Source: Stella humosa (lineage in GTDB: Bacteria; Pseudomonadota; Alphaproteobacteria; ATCC43930; Allostellaceae). From it: 64,000 nt of DNA. Positions within the stretch are counted from its first letter, which is position 1; every line of letters starts with the position of its first letter. The position numbers were made by a program, and so were the translations under genes. Location: the NCBI RefSeq assembly GCF_006738645.1, contig NZ_AP019700.1, forward strand, positions 4,694,001-4,758,000. Reading direction: 5' to 3'. Under the pieces are notes generated by a model. That model was not told the origin of the DNA. It did no database searches and was given only the letters and a program-made list of their open reading frames with translations. This document shows, in pieces, positions 1-8,392 of the stretch.

Positions 1-1
1 G

Positions 2-100
2 GCCGCCCCGGCGCTCGGCGCCGACACCGACGCCGTGCTGGCCGAGATCGGCTACGGTGCCGCCGAGATCGCGGAAATGCGCCGGCAGGGGATCGCCTGA
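2..100 (+). CDS. CaiB/BaiF family CoA-transferase, C-terminal end (partial)
   Basis: Only the last 32 codons are in the window, in frame 2, ending in TGA. The tail (LGADTDAVLAEIGYGAAEIAEMRRQGIA) has the shape of the C-terminus of class III CoA-transferases: an LG-x-D-x-D-x-VLAE-LGY element followed by an I-x-x-L/M-R-x-x-G-I/V ending. These enzymes move CoA between carboxylic acids, for example during carnitine or aromatic-acid catabolism; the substrate here is unknown. An MFS permease and an amidohydrolase follow on the same strand with short gaps, so the three may form a catabolic operon. The family call is moderately secure because it rests on a short tail. Confidence 0.6.
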   Translation, partial: AAPALGADTDAVLAEIGYGAAEIAEMRRQGIA

Positions 101-137
101 CGGCCGAACGGCCGACAATCGGCTAGGGGGCCCAGGC

Positions 138-1349
138 ATGCGCGGATTGTTCACGGTCGCCGTCGGCGTCCCCGTCCTGGCGACCGTTCTGGGCCAGTCC
201 CTGGTCACCATGAGCGGCCTCAGCGTGCCGGTGCTGGCGCCGCGCGCGGCCGAGACCATCGGCATCGACCCCAGCAACATCGGCGCCTACACGGCCCTGG
301 TCTATGCCGCGGCCACCGTCACGAGCCCGATCGCCGGCGGCCTGCTGGCGCGCTATGGCGGCTTGCGCATCCAGCAACTGGCACTGGTCATGGCCTCGCT
401 CGGCCTCGTCCTGTTCGCCCTCGGCCACCCGCTGGCGGCCATCCTAAGCGCGCTGGCGATCGGCTGCGGCGTCGGCCCGGCCACGCCGGCCAGCTCGCAT
501 ATCCTGGCCAAGGAGACGCCGCCGGTCCTCCAGCCGATGGCCTTCTCGATCAAGCAGACCGGCGTGCCGCTGGGCGGTGCGTTGGCCGGGCTGCTGGCCC
601 CGCCGCTCGTGCTGCTGCTCGATTGGCAGGGGGCGGCCCTGGTCATGGCGGCGGGCGGCATCGCCTGCGCCGTCCTGCTGCAACCGCTGCGCGGCTGGCT
701 CGATGCCGGGCGCAAGCCCGACGGCCCCCGCGCGCGCATCCGCATCCGCGGGCCGCTCGCCCTCATCTTCTCCGACCCGGCGCTGCGGCGGCTAGCGGTC
801 GCGTCCTTCGTCTTCTCGGCCATGCAGCTTTCGGTCAGCGCCTTCCTGGTCGTCTATTTCGTCCAGGTGATCGGCCTCGGCCTGACCCAGGCCGGGATTG
901 CCTATGCCATCGCCCAGGGCGGCGGGGTGATCGGCCGCATCATCTGGGGCGGATTGGCGGAGACCGTGCTTCGCACCCGAACCCTGGTCATCCTGGTGGG
1001 GATCGGTACTGCCGTCAGCATGGCGATCCTGGTACAGGCGGATGCGAGCTGGCCCTTCTGGCTGCTGGCCGCCATCGCCGCCCTGCTGGGGGCGACCGCC
1101 ATCGGCTGGACCGGGCTCTACCTGGCCGAGGTGGCACGCCTGGCGCCGCCCGGCCGGGCCGGCGAGGCCACCGGCGGGGCCATGTTCATGACGTTCGGCG
1201 GGGTGGTGTTCGGCCCGCCGCTGGTGACGGGGATCGTGGCGGCCACCGGCTCCTACCCGGCCGCCTTCCTGACGCTGGCCGCATGCAACCTGCTGGCCGC
1301 CGGCTGGCTCGCCGCCGGCCGCGACACGACGAGAAGCAAGAACGCATAG
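138..1349 (+). CDS. MFS transporter
   Basis: A 403-residue inner-membrane protein with about twelve hydrophobic segments, typical of the major facilitator superfamily. I chose the ATG at 138 because the open frame reaches further upstream but there overlaps the preceding CoA-transferase gene, and the hydrophobic first helix (FTVAVGVPVLATVLGQSLVT) begins right after this Met. A glycine-rich GGLLARYGGLRIQQ segment follows TM2, where MFS proteins carry their G-x-x-x-D/G-R loop signature. It probably imports or exports a small organic acid or amino-acid derivative. The position between a CoA-transferase and a D-aminoacylase-like enzyme, 15 bp before the latter, suggests a shared substrate pathway. 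Substrate is not predictable. Confidence 0.85.
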   Translation: MRGLFTVAVGVPVLATVLGQSLVTMSGLSVPVLAPRAAETIGIDPSNIGAYTALVYAAATVTSPIAGGLLARYGGLRIQQLALVMASLGLVLFALGHPLAAILSALAIGCGVGPATPASSHILAKETPPVLQPMAFSIKQTGVPLGGALAGLLAPPLVLLLDWQGAALVMAAGGIACAVLLQPLRGWLDAGRKPDGPRARIRIRGPLALIFSDPALRRLAVASFVFSAMQLSVSAFLVVYFVQVIGLGLTQAGIAYAIAQGGGVIGRIIWGGLAETVLRTRTLVILVGIGTAVSMAILVQADASWPFWLLAAIAALLGATAIGWTGLYLAEVARLAPPGRAGEATGGAMFMTFGGVVFGPPLVTGIVAATGSYPAAFLTLAACNLLAAGWLAAGRDTTRSKNA

Positions 1350-1364
1350 ACGGGAGTGATCGCC

Positions 1365-3044
1365 ATGTTCGATACGGTCTTCCGCAACGCCACCATCGTC
1401 GACGGCACCGGCCAGCCCGCCTACACCGCCGACCTGGCCGTGTCGGCCGGCCGGATCGCCGCCATCGGCCCAGGCCTGGGGCCGGCCACGGAGACGGTCG
1501 AGGCGGACGGGCTGACGCTGATGCCCGGCATCATCGACGGCCACACCCACTATGACGCGCAGCTCACCTGGGATGCCTATGCCGACCCCTCGCCGACGCT
1601 GGGCGTGACCAGCGTCGTGATCGGCAACTGCGGCTTCACCATCGCCCCCTGCCGCCCGGCCGACCGCGACCTGACGATGCGCAACCTGACCCATGTCGAG
1701 GGCATGTCGCTGGAGGCGCTGCGCACCGGCGTGCGCTGGGATTTCGAGCAGTTCCCGGAATACCTGGAGATGCTGGAGCGCCAGGGCGTGGCCGTGAACG
1801 TGGCCGCCTTCGTCGGCCATTCCTCGGTGCGCACCTACGTGCTGGGCCAGGACGCCTCGTCGCGCGTTGCGACCGACGGCGAGATCGCGGAGATGGCGCA
1901 GCTTGTGCGCGGGGCGATGGCGGCCGGCGCCGTCGGCTTCGCGACCTCGACGGCCGAGCCGCACAATGGCGAGAACGGCATCCCCATGCCGTCGCGCCTG
2001 GCCGACGAGCGCGAGGTGCGCGCGCTGGTCAACGCGATGGGGGCGGACGGCCGCGGCGTCTACATGCTGACGCGCGGCCAGGGCACCTCGATCGACTTCC
2101 TGGAATCGGTCGCGGCCGACAGCGGCCGGCCGGTGATCGTGGCCGCCACCTTCTACAACGGCACCAACCCGACGGCCGCCGCCGGCACCCTGGCCCAGAC
2201 CCGGGCCGCCCGCGAGCGCGGCAACCGCGTCTTCGCCCAGGTGTCCTGCTGCCCGCTGACGATGGATTTCACCCTGAAGAACCCCTACGTCTTCGAGGGG
2301 CTGGCCGCCTGGAAGCCGGCCATGGAGGCCCATGGCGAGGCGGTGAAGCGGGTCTATGCCGACCCCGCCTTCCGGGCCGCGGTGAAGGCAGAGCTGCGCG
2401 ACTTCCGTGGGCGGCGGCTATTCAACAGCCAATGGGAACGGCTCCACCTGGTGAATGCCGGACGGCCCGAGAACGCCGGCCTGGAGGGCCGCTCGCTGGC
2501 CGACCTGGCGGCCGAACGCGGCGTCGACCCGCTCGACTGCATCCTCGACATCGCGCTCGAGGAAGACCTGGAGACCGAGTTCACCGCCGTCCTGCTGAAT
2601 GCCGAGGAAGCGGGCGTGGCGCCACTGCTGACCGATCCCGACACCCACATCTCGCTGTCGGACGCGGGCGCGCACCTGACTTTCCTGTGCGATGCCGGCT
2701 ACGGGCTGCACCTGCTGGGCCACTGGGTGCGCGGCCGCGGCGTGCTGTCGTTCGAGGAGGCGGTCCGCCGCCTGACCGCGCAGCCGGCCGACCTGTTCGG
2801 CATCGCCGACCGCGGGCGGCTGGCGCCGGGCAAGGCGGCCGACCTGCTGCTGGTCGACCCGCTGACCATCGGGCGCGGCCCCAAGCGCAAGGTCCACGAC
2901 CTGCCGGCCGGCGCGCCGCGGCTGGTGACGGACCCTGTCGGCATCCACGGCGTCTGGGTGAACGGCACCCGGATCGTCGACGACAACCGGGTCATCGACA
3001 CCGGCCGCCGGCCAGGCAAGGTCCTGCGCGAGTTCGCAGCCTAG
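1365..3044 (+). CDS. N-acyl-D-amino-acid deacylase-like amidohydrolase (amidohydrolase 3 family)
   Basis: About 559 residues, the usual size for D-aminoacylase/dihydroorotase-like metal hydrolases. Near the N-terminus it has the two-metal motif in DGHTHYDAQLTWD, then the GVTSVVIGNCGFTIAPC segment typical of D-aminoacylases (metal-ligand Cys), and late in the protein the SDAGAHLTF motif with the catalytic Asp and His. A C-terminal small beta domain (APGKAADLLLVDPLTIG) closes the fold. I chose ATG 1365 over GTG 1356 because GGGAG at 1352-1356 then sits 8 bases upstream. It is predicted to hydrolyse N-acyl-D-amino acids or a related amide in the cytoplasm. The gene is separated from the MFS permease by 15 bp, consistent with co-transcription. 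Exact substrate is unknown. Confidence 0.85.
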   Translation: MFDTVFRNATIVDGTGQPAYTADLAVSAGRIAAIGPGLGPATETVEADGLTLMPGIIDGHTHYDAQLTWDAYADPSPTLGVTSVVIGNCGFTIAPCRPADRDLTMRNLTHVEGMSLEALRTGVRWDFEQFPEYLEMLERQGVAVNVAAFVGHSSVRTYVLGQDASSRVATDGEIAEMAQLVRGAMAAGAVGFATSTAEPHNGENGIPMPSRLADEREVRALVNAMGADGRGVYMLTRGQGTSIDFLESVAADSGRPVIVAATFYNGTNPTAAAGTLAQTRAARERGNRVFAQVSCCPLTMDFTLKNPYVFEGLAAWKPAMEAHGEAVKRVYADPAFRAAVKAELRDFRGRRLFNSQWERLHLVNAGRPENAGLEGRSLADLAAERGVDPLDCILDIALEEDLETEFTAVLLNAEEAGVAPLLTDPDTHISLSDAGAHLTFLCDAGYGLHLLGHWVRGRGVLSFEEAVRRLTAQPADLFGIADRGRLAPGKAADLLLVDPLTIGRGPKRKVHDLPAGAPRLVTDPVGIHGVWVNGTRIVDDNRVIDTGRRPGKVLREFAA

Positions 3045-3047
3045 CCG

Positions 3048-3293
3048 TCAGGCGTGCCGGCCGAGCCCCTCGGCGGCGGCCGGGGCACGCTGGCCGGCGG
3101 TGACGCGGGCATGCAGGGCCAGGATGGTGCGGCTGCCCGTGCGCACGAAGAGGAAGGGGAAGATGCCATGCACGACGCAGGCAAGCCCCGCCCCGATCAT
3201 GCGCAGGCCGACGCCGCCGGCAAAGCCCAGATGCTGGCCGTAGCTCTCGCCGACCGAGGCCGGGTGGCGGGTGAAGGAATCCAGGATCGACAT
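3048..3293 (-). CDS. DUF6356 family small membrane protein
   Basis: An 81-residue protein with start ATG at 3293. It contains the segment SFTRHPASVGESYGQHLGFAGGVGLRM followed by a hydrophobic stretch (GAGLACVVHGIFPFLFV), the arrangement of a small alphaproteobacterial family listed as DUF6356: a conserved HPxSVGExYxxHxxxA motif, then one or two membrane segments. No function is known. It converges on the amidohydrolase, with 3 bp between stop codons, and is divergent from the Lrp gene. The family assignment is from memory of the motif. Confidence 0.75.
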   Translation of the reverse strand: MSILDSFTRHPASVGESYGQHLGFAGGVGLRMIGAGLACVVHGIFPFLFVRTGSRTILALHARVTAGQRAPAAAEGLGRHA

Positions 3294-3429
3294 CGACGGA
3301 AGCCCCTGCTGCGTTGTTTTCCCGATCCTAGGGGCGGTTGCAGGAAATCGGGTTGCGAAGTGCGGCCAGGATGCAGGGGAGCCTGGATGATTCTTCCCCA
3401 TTCCGTGCTGATGTGCGAAATTCCTGCCC

Positions 3430-3909
3430 ATGGATGCGATCGACCTGAAGATACTGGCCCTCTTGCAAGAGGATGGCGGACTTTCCAACGCCGACATCGC
3501 CGAACGCGTCGGCCTGTCCGCGACACCCTGCTGGCGGCGCATCCGCCACCTGGAGGAGACAGGCGTCATCCGCCGCCGGGTCGCCCTGCTCGACCGCGAC
3601 CGGCTGAACGTCGGCGTCACCGTCTTCGTCAACATCCGCACCAACCAGCACAATCCCGAATGGCTGGCGCGCTTCGCGTCCGCCGTCGACGACATCCCGG
3701 AGGTGGTGGAGTTCTATCGGATGGCCGGCGACGTCGATTACCTGCTGCGCATCGTCGTGCCCGACATCGCCGCCTATGACGGCGTCTACAAGCGCCTGAT
3801 CGCCGCCATCGACCTCTACGACGTCAGTTCGAGCTTCGCGATGGAAGAGATCAAGTACACGACCGCCCTGCCGCTCGCCTATGTGAAGGACCGGTCCTCG
3901 ACCCGCTAG
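3430..3909 (+). CDS. Lrp/AsnC family transcriptional regulator
   Basis: A 159-residue protein with an N-terminal AsnC helix-turn-helix (IDLKILALLQEDGGLSNADIAERVGLSATPCWRRIRHLEETGVIRR, residues about 4-50) and a C-terminal RAM/ACT-like sensing domain containing the conserved MAGDVDYLLRIVV strand (about 97-109). Lrp-type proteins form octamers or dimers and respond to amino acids. It is the nearest regulator to the D-aminoacylase-like gene and may govern amino-acid metabolism, but no target can be read from the sequence. Its 3' end overlaps the convergent PIN-domain gene by 4 bp. Confidence 0.93.
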   Translation: MDAIDLKILALLQEDGGLSNADIAERVGLSATPCWRRIRHLEETGVIRRRVALLDRDRLNVGVTVFVNIRTNQHNPEWLARFASAVDDIPEVVEFYRMAGDVDYLLRIVVPDIAAYDGVYKRLIAAIDLYDVSSSFAMEEIKYTTALPLAYVKDRSSTR

Positions 3910-4346
3910 GCCAGCGGGCGCTTGGCGGGCGACGTGAAGGGATTCCTGACCGTGACCGCCTCTATCAACTGCCCGTCATTCAGATCCTCAGTATAGAGCG
4001 TCGAGCATCCGGCAGAAAGCGCAGCGGCGACGATCAGGGCATCGTAGAAAGAGAAACGGTATCGCTCGGCGATCCGGATTGCTTCATCATGCATATCGAC
4101 ATCAATGGTCGTTACGCGACAAAGCCTGCGGATAGTCGACAAGACCTCACGGATTTCCAGCCAGCTTAGCCGACCTTTTCGGAATGCAACCGACGCAAAT
4201 TCATTCAAGACCTGAGTGCTGATCGTGCCACCGGAGGCCATCAGTTCCTCTGCCCGGCCTGCCTTGGCTGTGTCCTTCGATATCAAATAGAGTAGCACGT
4301 TGGTATCGAAGAAATTCTGCGATAGCAGCAGGTGTGGCCCCGTCAT
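3906..4346 (-). CDS. PIN-domain toxin (VapC-like ribonuclease)
   Basis: A 146-residue PIN-domain protein. The acidic active-site residues are visible: Asp14 in FFDTNVLLYL, Glu in STQVLNEFASVA, Asp in FYDALIVAAAL and the TEDLNDGQ tail. VapC toxins are Mg-dependent endoribonucleases acting on tRNA or rRNA. The start codon overlaps the stop of the upstream AbrB-like antitoxin by one base (TGATG), the usual coupling in such modules. The DNA is visibly AT-richer and less codon-biased than its neighbours, suggesting horizontal gain. The catalytic set looks complete, so the toxin is probably functional. Confidence 0.88.
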   Translation of the reverse strand: MTGPHLLLSQNFFDTNVLLYLISKDTAKAGRAEELMASGGTISTQVLNEFASVAFRKGRLSWLEIREVLSTIRRLCRVTTIDVDMHDEAIRIAERYRFSFYDALIVAAALSAGCSTLYTEDLNDGQLIEAVTVRNPFTSPAKRPLA

Positions 4347-4579
4347 CAGGACCGCTCGTTTGCTTCCAAACGATCGAAGCGGAAGTCCTCCGGCAATCGG
4401 CCACGATATTTTCGCAGGCGCTGCAGCAATGCGTCGGTATCTGCGGGCCGTTCGACGGCGAGACTTCGCTCACCAAGAACGTGAACGTCGATCTCGTCGC
4501 CTTCCGCAAGAGCCAGTGCCTCGACCACGGCCGTCGGCAAACGAACCGCCAAACTGTTGCCCCATTTCGCAATCCGCAC
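4346..4579 (-). CDS. AbrB/MazE-type antitoxin of the PIN toxin
   Basis: A short DNA-binding protein of about 77 residues. IAKWGNSLAVRLPTAVVEALALAEGDEIDVHV is the swapped-hairpin AbrB/MazE fold, followed by an acidic toxin-neutralising tail (DALLQRLRKYRGRLPEDFRFDRLEANERS). The frame continues upstream to GTG 4588 and TTG 4594; I prefer GTG 4579, which gives the V/M-RIAKWGNS start seen in the family, but no strong ribosome binding site decides it. It is translationally coupled to the PIN gene. Such antitoxins repress their own operon; an inverted repeat over the promoter region (4595-4617) is a candidate operator. Confidence 0.87.
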   Translation of the reverse strand: MRIAKWGNSLAVRLPTAVVEALALAEGDEIDVHVLGERSLAVERPADTDALLQRLRKYRGRLPEDFRFDRLEANERS

Positions 4580-4594
4580 GTCGATCACCCACAA

Positions 4595-4617
4595 TATACT
4601 TACCGCGATAATGTATA
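4595..4617. promoter_or_regulatory. Candidate autoregulatory operator of the AbrB/PIN operon
   Basis: TATAC (4595-4599) and GTATA (4613-4617) form an inverted repeat 13 bases apart in AT-rich DNA directly in front of the antitoxin start codons. AbrB/MazE antitoxins bind short AT-rich palindromes overlapping their promoter. Read on the minus strand the left arm is also a plausible -10 element (TATACATTAT). Inference from position and symmetry only. Confidence 0.4.
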
Positions 4618-4778
4618 GGGCGCAGCGTGAGCACGATCAATGGGCAGCAGACGATTGTCTCCTGCATCGAACTAATCTGTCGCGAAAAGCCCTGATTATC
4701 ACGGACAGCAAGGCGAGATATCTCTCAGTCATCGGACGGGGCGGCGGCGCCCCAAGCGTCCCCCGAGAGGAATTTCCC

Positions 4779-5204
4779 ATGACCGACACCCGTTCCGCCG
4801 ACCTTGCCGCCACGCTGCTGCGCGTCAGCCTCGGCCTGTTACTGCTGGCCCATGGTGCCATGAAGATCTTCGTCTTCACCGTGCCGGGCACGGTGCAGTT
4901 CTTCCAGTCGATCGGCTATCCCGGCGCGCTGGCCTATGTTGTAATCCTGGCCGAGGTCGGCGGCGGCATCGCCCTCGTCCTCGGGCTGTGGAGCCGCTGG
5001 GTGGCGCTGGCCCTGGTGCCGGTGCTGGTCGGGGCCACGCTGCAGCACGTGCCGAATGGCTGGATGTTCGCGGCCAAGGGCGGCGGGTGGGAGTTTCCGG
5101 CCTTCTGGACCGTGGCCCTGCTGGTGCAGTCGCTGCTCGGCGACGGGGCCTATTCGCTTCGCTCGGCCCTCGACACCCGCAGCCCGCGGCCGGCCCTGGG
5201 GTAA
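4779..5204 (+). CDS. DoxX family membrane protein
   Basis: A 141-residue protein with four hydrophobic segments. The DoxX signature is present: LLRVSLGLLLLAHGAMKI in TM1, then GALAYVVILAEVGGGIALVLGL in TM2/3. Start ATG 4779 has GAGAGGA 8 bases upstream. The family includes quinone-linked and redox-associated membrane proteins; a physiological role cannot be assigned. The 5' leader has a GC-rich hairpin (GGGGCG and CGCCCC arms, 4738-4753) just before the ribosome binding site. The 160 bp upstream, back to the antitoxin, shows no other gene. Confidence 0.85.
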   Translation: MTDTRSADLAATLLRVSLGLLLLAHGAMKIFVFTVPGTVQFFQSIGYPGALAYVVILAEVGGGIALVLGLWSRWVALALVPVLVGATLQHVPNGWMFAAKGGGWEFPAFWTVALLVQSLLGDGAYSLRSALDTRSPRPALG

Positions 5205-5261
5205 AGGACACGACCATGGAGCAGGCGGCCGGCGAACCCTCGCCGGCCGCCTCCGCCTGTT

Positions 5262-6299
5262 TCAGGCGCCGGCGAAATCGAACAGGGCGGCGCCGCCATC
5301 CTCTCCACCCACCAGCAGTTGGTCGCCCGACGGCGACCAGGCCATCGCCGTCAGCGGCCCGGCACCGACGGGCTCCAGCTCCGTCGTCTTGGCATGGCCG
5401 GGCCGGCCCAGGCGCACGGTGCCGTTGTCATAGCCGGCCGCCACGATCGGCACCTTGGGATGGACGGCCACCACCGTCACCAGCGCGCCTTCGCCGGGGC
5501 AGATCTCGGCCGGCGGCCGGCCCATCGGCCCGCGGCCCGAGAAGTCCCAGCAGGTCACGACCTCGGCGCCGCTGTTCACCAGCCAGCGCGAATCCGCCGA
5601 CCAGCCGAGCGACTTGGGCTTGGTCGCCAGGCCGGCCATGCGCATCTCGGCCGAATCGGCGACCCGCCAGCCATGCAGCTCGTTCTCCTGCATCGCCGTC
5701 ATCAGGTACTTGCCGTTGGGCGCCCAGGAGAGCGCGACGTGCGAGCCCTTCCAGGTCAGCTTGGCCGCACTCTGCTGCTTGGAGGCCAGCCACCACAGGC
5801 TGACGCCGTTGTAGTGGGCGACGGCGACGCGCTTGCCGGTCTGGTTCAGCGCGATGCCGGTGATCGTTGACGGATGATCGTCCCAGCGGCCGACCACCGT
5901 GCCCGCGGCATCCAGGCCGATCGCCGACTTGCCCGCCGCCGCCATGATCGTCCTGGCCCCGGCATGGACGGCCAGGTGGCTGACCCAGCGGCGCGGCTCG
6001 CGGAACAGTTCGCGCGGGGCAGTACCGTCGGTCAGCATCACCCGCCCGTCGTCGCCGCCCGAGACGAAGCCGCCGCCCGGTGCTGCCGCCAGCGCCAGGA
6101 CGGCACCGTCATGCGCCTCGACGATGTCGAGCGGGGTATCCTCGGCGAAGACGACGCGGCGCAGCGTGCCGTCGCCCAGCGCGAACGCGCCCGAGCGGCC
6201 GTCGAAGGCGACGGCGGCGGCCGTCACGCCGGCCGGCAGCGTCCAGCGGCGCACCCGGCGGCGGATCGCCGCCGGCGTCACCTCAGGTGCGGCAGGCAT
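5262..6299 (-). CDS. WD40-repeat protein linked to CobW GTPase
   Basis: About 345 residues forming a probable beta-propeller: repeated blades such as [73 protein letters not shown] and [25 protein letters not shown]. No signal peptide is seen, so it is likely cytoplasmic. The start ATG at 6299 lies inside the 3' end of the CobW gene (17-bp overlap), so the two are translationally linked. A propeller partner for a metal-inserting GTPase suggests a scaffold or client-recognition role in zinc homeostasis. That function is inference from operon structure. Nothing is known of its ligand. Confidence 0.82.
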   Translation of the reverse strand: MPAAPEVTPAAIRRRVRRWTLPAGVTAAAVAFDGRSGAFALGDGTLRRVVFAEDTPLDIVEAHDGAVLALAAAPGGGFVSGGDDGRVMLTDGTAPRELFREPRRWVSHLAVHAGARTIMAAAGKSAIGLDAAGTVVGRWDDHPSTITGIALNQTGKRVAVAHYNGVSLWWLASKQQSAAKLTWKGSHVALSWAPNGKYLMTAMQENELHGWRVADSAEMRMAGLATKPKSLGWSADSRWLVNSGAEVVTCWDFSGRGPMGRPPAEICPGEGALVTVVAVHPKVPIVAAGYDNGTVRLGRPGHAKTTELEPVGAGPLTAMAWSPSGDQLLVGGEDGGAALFDFAGA

Positions 6300-7338
6300 C
6301 GAAGCCAGCCTCCAGGCCCGCCACGTCCAGCTCCTTGCCGATGAAGACCAGCCGGCTCCAGCGCCGCTCGCCATCCTTCCAGGCGCGCTGGAAGGCGCCC
6401 TCCTTGATCATGTGGACGGCCTGGAGGACGAAGCGGCGGTCGTGGCCCTTCAGGTCGATGATGCCCTTGGCGCGCAGGATGCTCTGCCCCTGCTCGGCCA
6501 GCACCTTGGAGATCCACTGGTCGAAGCGGCGCTCGTCGAGCGGCCGGTCGGACTGCAGGCAGAGGCTGCCCATGTCCTCGTCGTGGTAGTGGCGCCGATG
6601 GCCATGGCCATGCCCATGTCCATGTCCATGGTCATGGCCGTGGTGGTCGTGCCCGTGATGGTCGTGGCCATGGTCATGCCCATGGTCGTGATCTTCCGCG
6701 TCGAGGAAGTGCGGCTCGATCGCCAGGATGCGGTCGAGGTCGAAGGCACCACGGTCGAGCACCTGGTCGAGCGCGATCTCGCAACGCTCGGTATGGTGGA
6801 CGGTGGCGAGCGGGTTGATCTGGCGGATGCGCTGGGCGACGGCAGCCAGCTCGTCGGCCGAGACGAGGTCGGTCTTGTTCAGCAGGATCACGTCGGCAAA
6901 CGCGATCTGGTCCTCGGCCTCCGTGGTGTCCTCCAGCCGCTGGAGGACATGGCGGGCATCGACCACCGTCACCACCGCGTCGAGCTTGGTCTTGCGGCGC
7001 ACGTCCTCGTCGACGAAGAAGGTCTGGGCGACCGGCGCGGGGGCGGCCAGGCCCGTCGTCTCGATGATGATCGCGTCGAACTTGTCGCGACGCTTCATCA
7101 GCCCGTCGATGATGCGGATCAGGTCGCCCCGCACGGTGCAGCAGATGCAGCCGTTGTTCATCTCGAACACTTCCTCATCGGCGTCGACCACGAGGTCGTT
7201 GTCGATGCCGATCTGGCCGAACTCGTTGACGATCACGGCGTACTTCTTGCCGTGCTGCTCGGTCAGGATGCGGTTCAGCAGGGTGGTCTTGCCGGCGCCG
7301 AGATAGCCGGTCAGGACGGTGACGGGGGTCGCCGACAT
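6283..7338 (-). CDS. CobW/COG0523 GTPase, probable zinc metallochaperone
   Basis: A 351-residue G3E-family P-loop GTPase. Visible motifs are Walker [10 protein letters not shown] (11-19), the metal-binding CxCC motif (C64, C66, C67 in [12 protein letters not shown]), ETTGLAAP, and NKTD (154-157). Residues about 217-252 form a loop dominated by His, Asp and Gly, a likely zinc or nickel reservoir. The C-terminal CobW_C domain ends in FIGKELD. The combination of CxCC and a His-rich loop without neighbouring cobalamin genes fits the zinc-transferring subfamily rather than true CobW. The gene leads an operon with the WD40 protein. No clear Zur box was seen in the 81 bp upstream. Confidence 0.9.
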   Translation of the reverse strand: MSATPVTVLTGYLGAGKTTLLNRILTEQHGKKYAVIVNEFGQIGIDNDLVVDADEEVFEMNNGCICCTVRGDLIRIIDGLMKRRDKFDAIIIETTGLAAPAPVAQTFFVDEDVRRKTKLDAVVTVVDARHVLQRLEDTTEAEDQIAFADVILLNKTDLVSADELAAVAQRIRQINPLATVHHTERCEIALDQVLDRGAFDLDRILAIEPHFLDAEDHDHGHDHGHDHHGHDHHGHDHGHGHGHGHGHRRHYHDEDMGSLCLQSDRPLDERRFDQWISKVLAEQGQSILRAKGIIDLKGHDRRFVLQAVHMIKEGAFQRAWKDGERRWSRLVFIGKELDVAGLEAGFDACRT

Positions 7339-7419
7339 GGGAAGGTGCTCCGTTCGGGAAGGCGGGCCCGGGGATCGCCGGACAGTTGGGGTGGCGTTAC
7401 AGATAGGCAGGCGGACCCG

Positions 7420-8295
7420 TCAAGATAATGCCGCGCGCCGGGCGAATGCCGCTGCCAGGTGGTCGGCCAGCAGAATCGCCGCCCGGCTTTCCGCATTGCC
7501 GCCGCAGGCCGCCCGATGCATCCGGATGTCGGCCACCGGCAGGGCTGGCAGACCCTCGGCCGCGCCCAGCGGGCGCAGCCGGGCCGGGAATGTGCCCGAC
7601 TTCACGACGGTCACCGCCAGCCCCTCGGCGGCGATCGCCTCCACCGCCGCCTGACCATGCGCCACATAGGCGAGCCGCCAGGGCCGCCCGGCCCGCTCCA
7701 GCGCCTCGACCGCCCATTGGCGGAACAGGCAGCCGGCGGGATAGAGCGCCAGCGCCAGCGGCCCGTCCAGCTCGGCCCGCCAGCCGGACGACGCCGCCCA
7801 CTGCGCGGCCTCGCGCGCCAGCAGCGTCCCGCCGCCCTCGCCGGCTGGATGCATGGCGATCACCAGATCGAAGTCACGGCCGAGCCGCGCGGGCATCTGC
7901 CGGGTCAGCCCGGTCTCCATCTCCACCATGATCCGGGGATAGGCACAGGCGAAGCCAGCCAGCATGGGCGGCAGGATCAGGCTGCCATAGTCGTCCATCA
8001 CGCCCAGCCGCACCCGCCCGGCCGCGCCATGGTCGCGCACCCGGCCGATCGCCTCGGCCTCCAGCCGCAGCATGCGCCGCGCATCGCCCACCAGGCGCAG
8101 GCCAGCCGGCGTCGGCGCCACGGCGGCCCCGCCTCGGTCCAACAGCCGGGTGCCCAGGCGCGCCTCCAGCCGCGCGATCTGCATGCTGACGGCCGACTGC
8201 GTGCGATGCAGCGTCGCCGCGGCGCGGGTGAAGGAGCCCTGGTCGGCAACCGCGACCAGGGCGCGCAGCAGGTCGAGATCGAGCCGGGATTCCAT
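7420..8295 (-). CDS. LysR family transcriptional regulator
   Basis: A 291-residue LTTR with the N-terminal winged helix (LDLLRALVAVADQGSFTRAAATLHRTQSAVSMQIARLEARLGTRLLDR, residues about 6-54) and a periplasmic-binding-like effector domain. It is divergent from the EamA permease at 8393, the usual LTTR arrangement for controlling an adjacent exporter. A dyad in the 97-bp intergenic region (8308-8323) is a candidate binding site. Effector unknown. Confidence 0.92.
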   Translation of the reverse strand: MESRLDLDLLRALVAVADQGSFTRAAATLHRTQSAVSMQIARLEARLGTRLLDRGGAAVAPTPAGLRLVGDARRMLRLEAEAIGRVRDHGAAGRVRLGVMDDYGSLILPPMLAGFACAYPRIMVEMETGLTRQMPARLGRDFDLVIAMHPAGEGGGTLLAREAAQWAASSGWRAELDGPLALALYPAGCLFRQWAVEALERAGRPWRLAYVAHGQAAVEAIAAEGLAVTVVKSGTFPARLRPLGAAEGLPALPVADIRMHRAACGGNAESRAAILLADHLAAAFARRAALS

Positions 8296-8307
8296 TTACA
8301 TCAATAT

Positions 8308-8323
8308 ATCTGATCTAAGAGAT
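8308..8323. promoter_or_regulatory. Candidate LysR binding dyad
   Basis: ATCT (8308-8311) and AGAT (8320-8323), eight bases apart, in the AT-rich intergenic segment between the divergent LysR and EamA genes, 13 bp from the regulator start codon. Size and position fit an LTTR regulatory site, but the arms are short. Confidence 0.35.
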
Positions 8324-8392
8324 TATTAGAACGCGTTTTGATGATGCGCCACGAGCCCCTACGGTGGCGCGGAAATTGCCGATCGGATCGTC

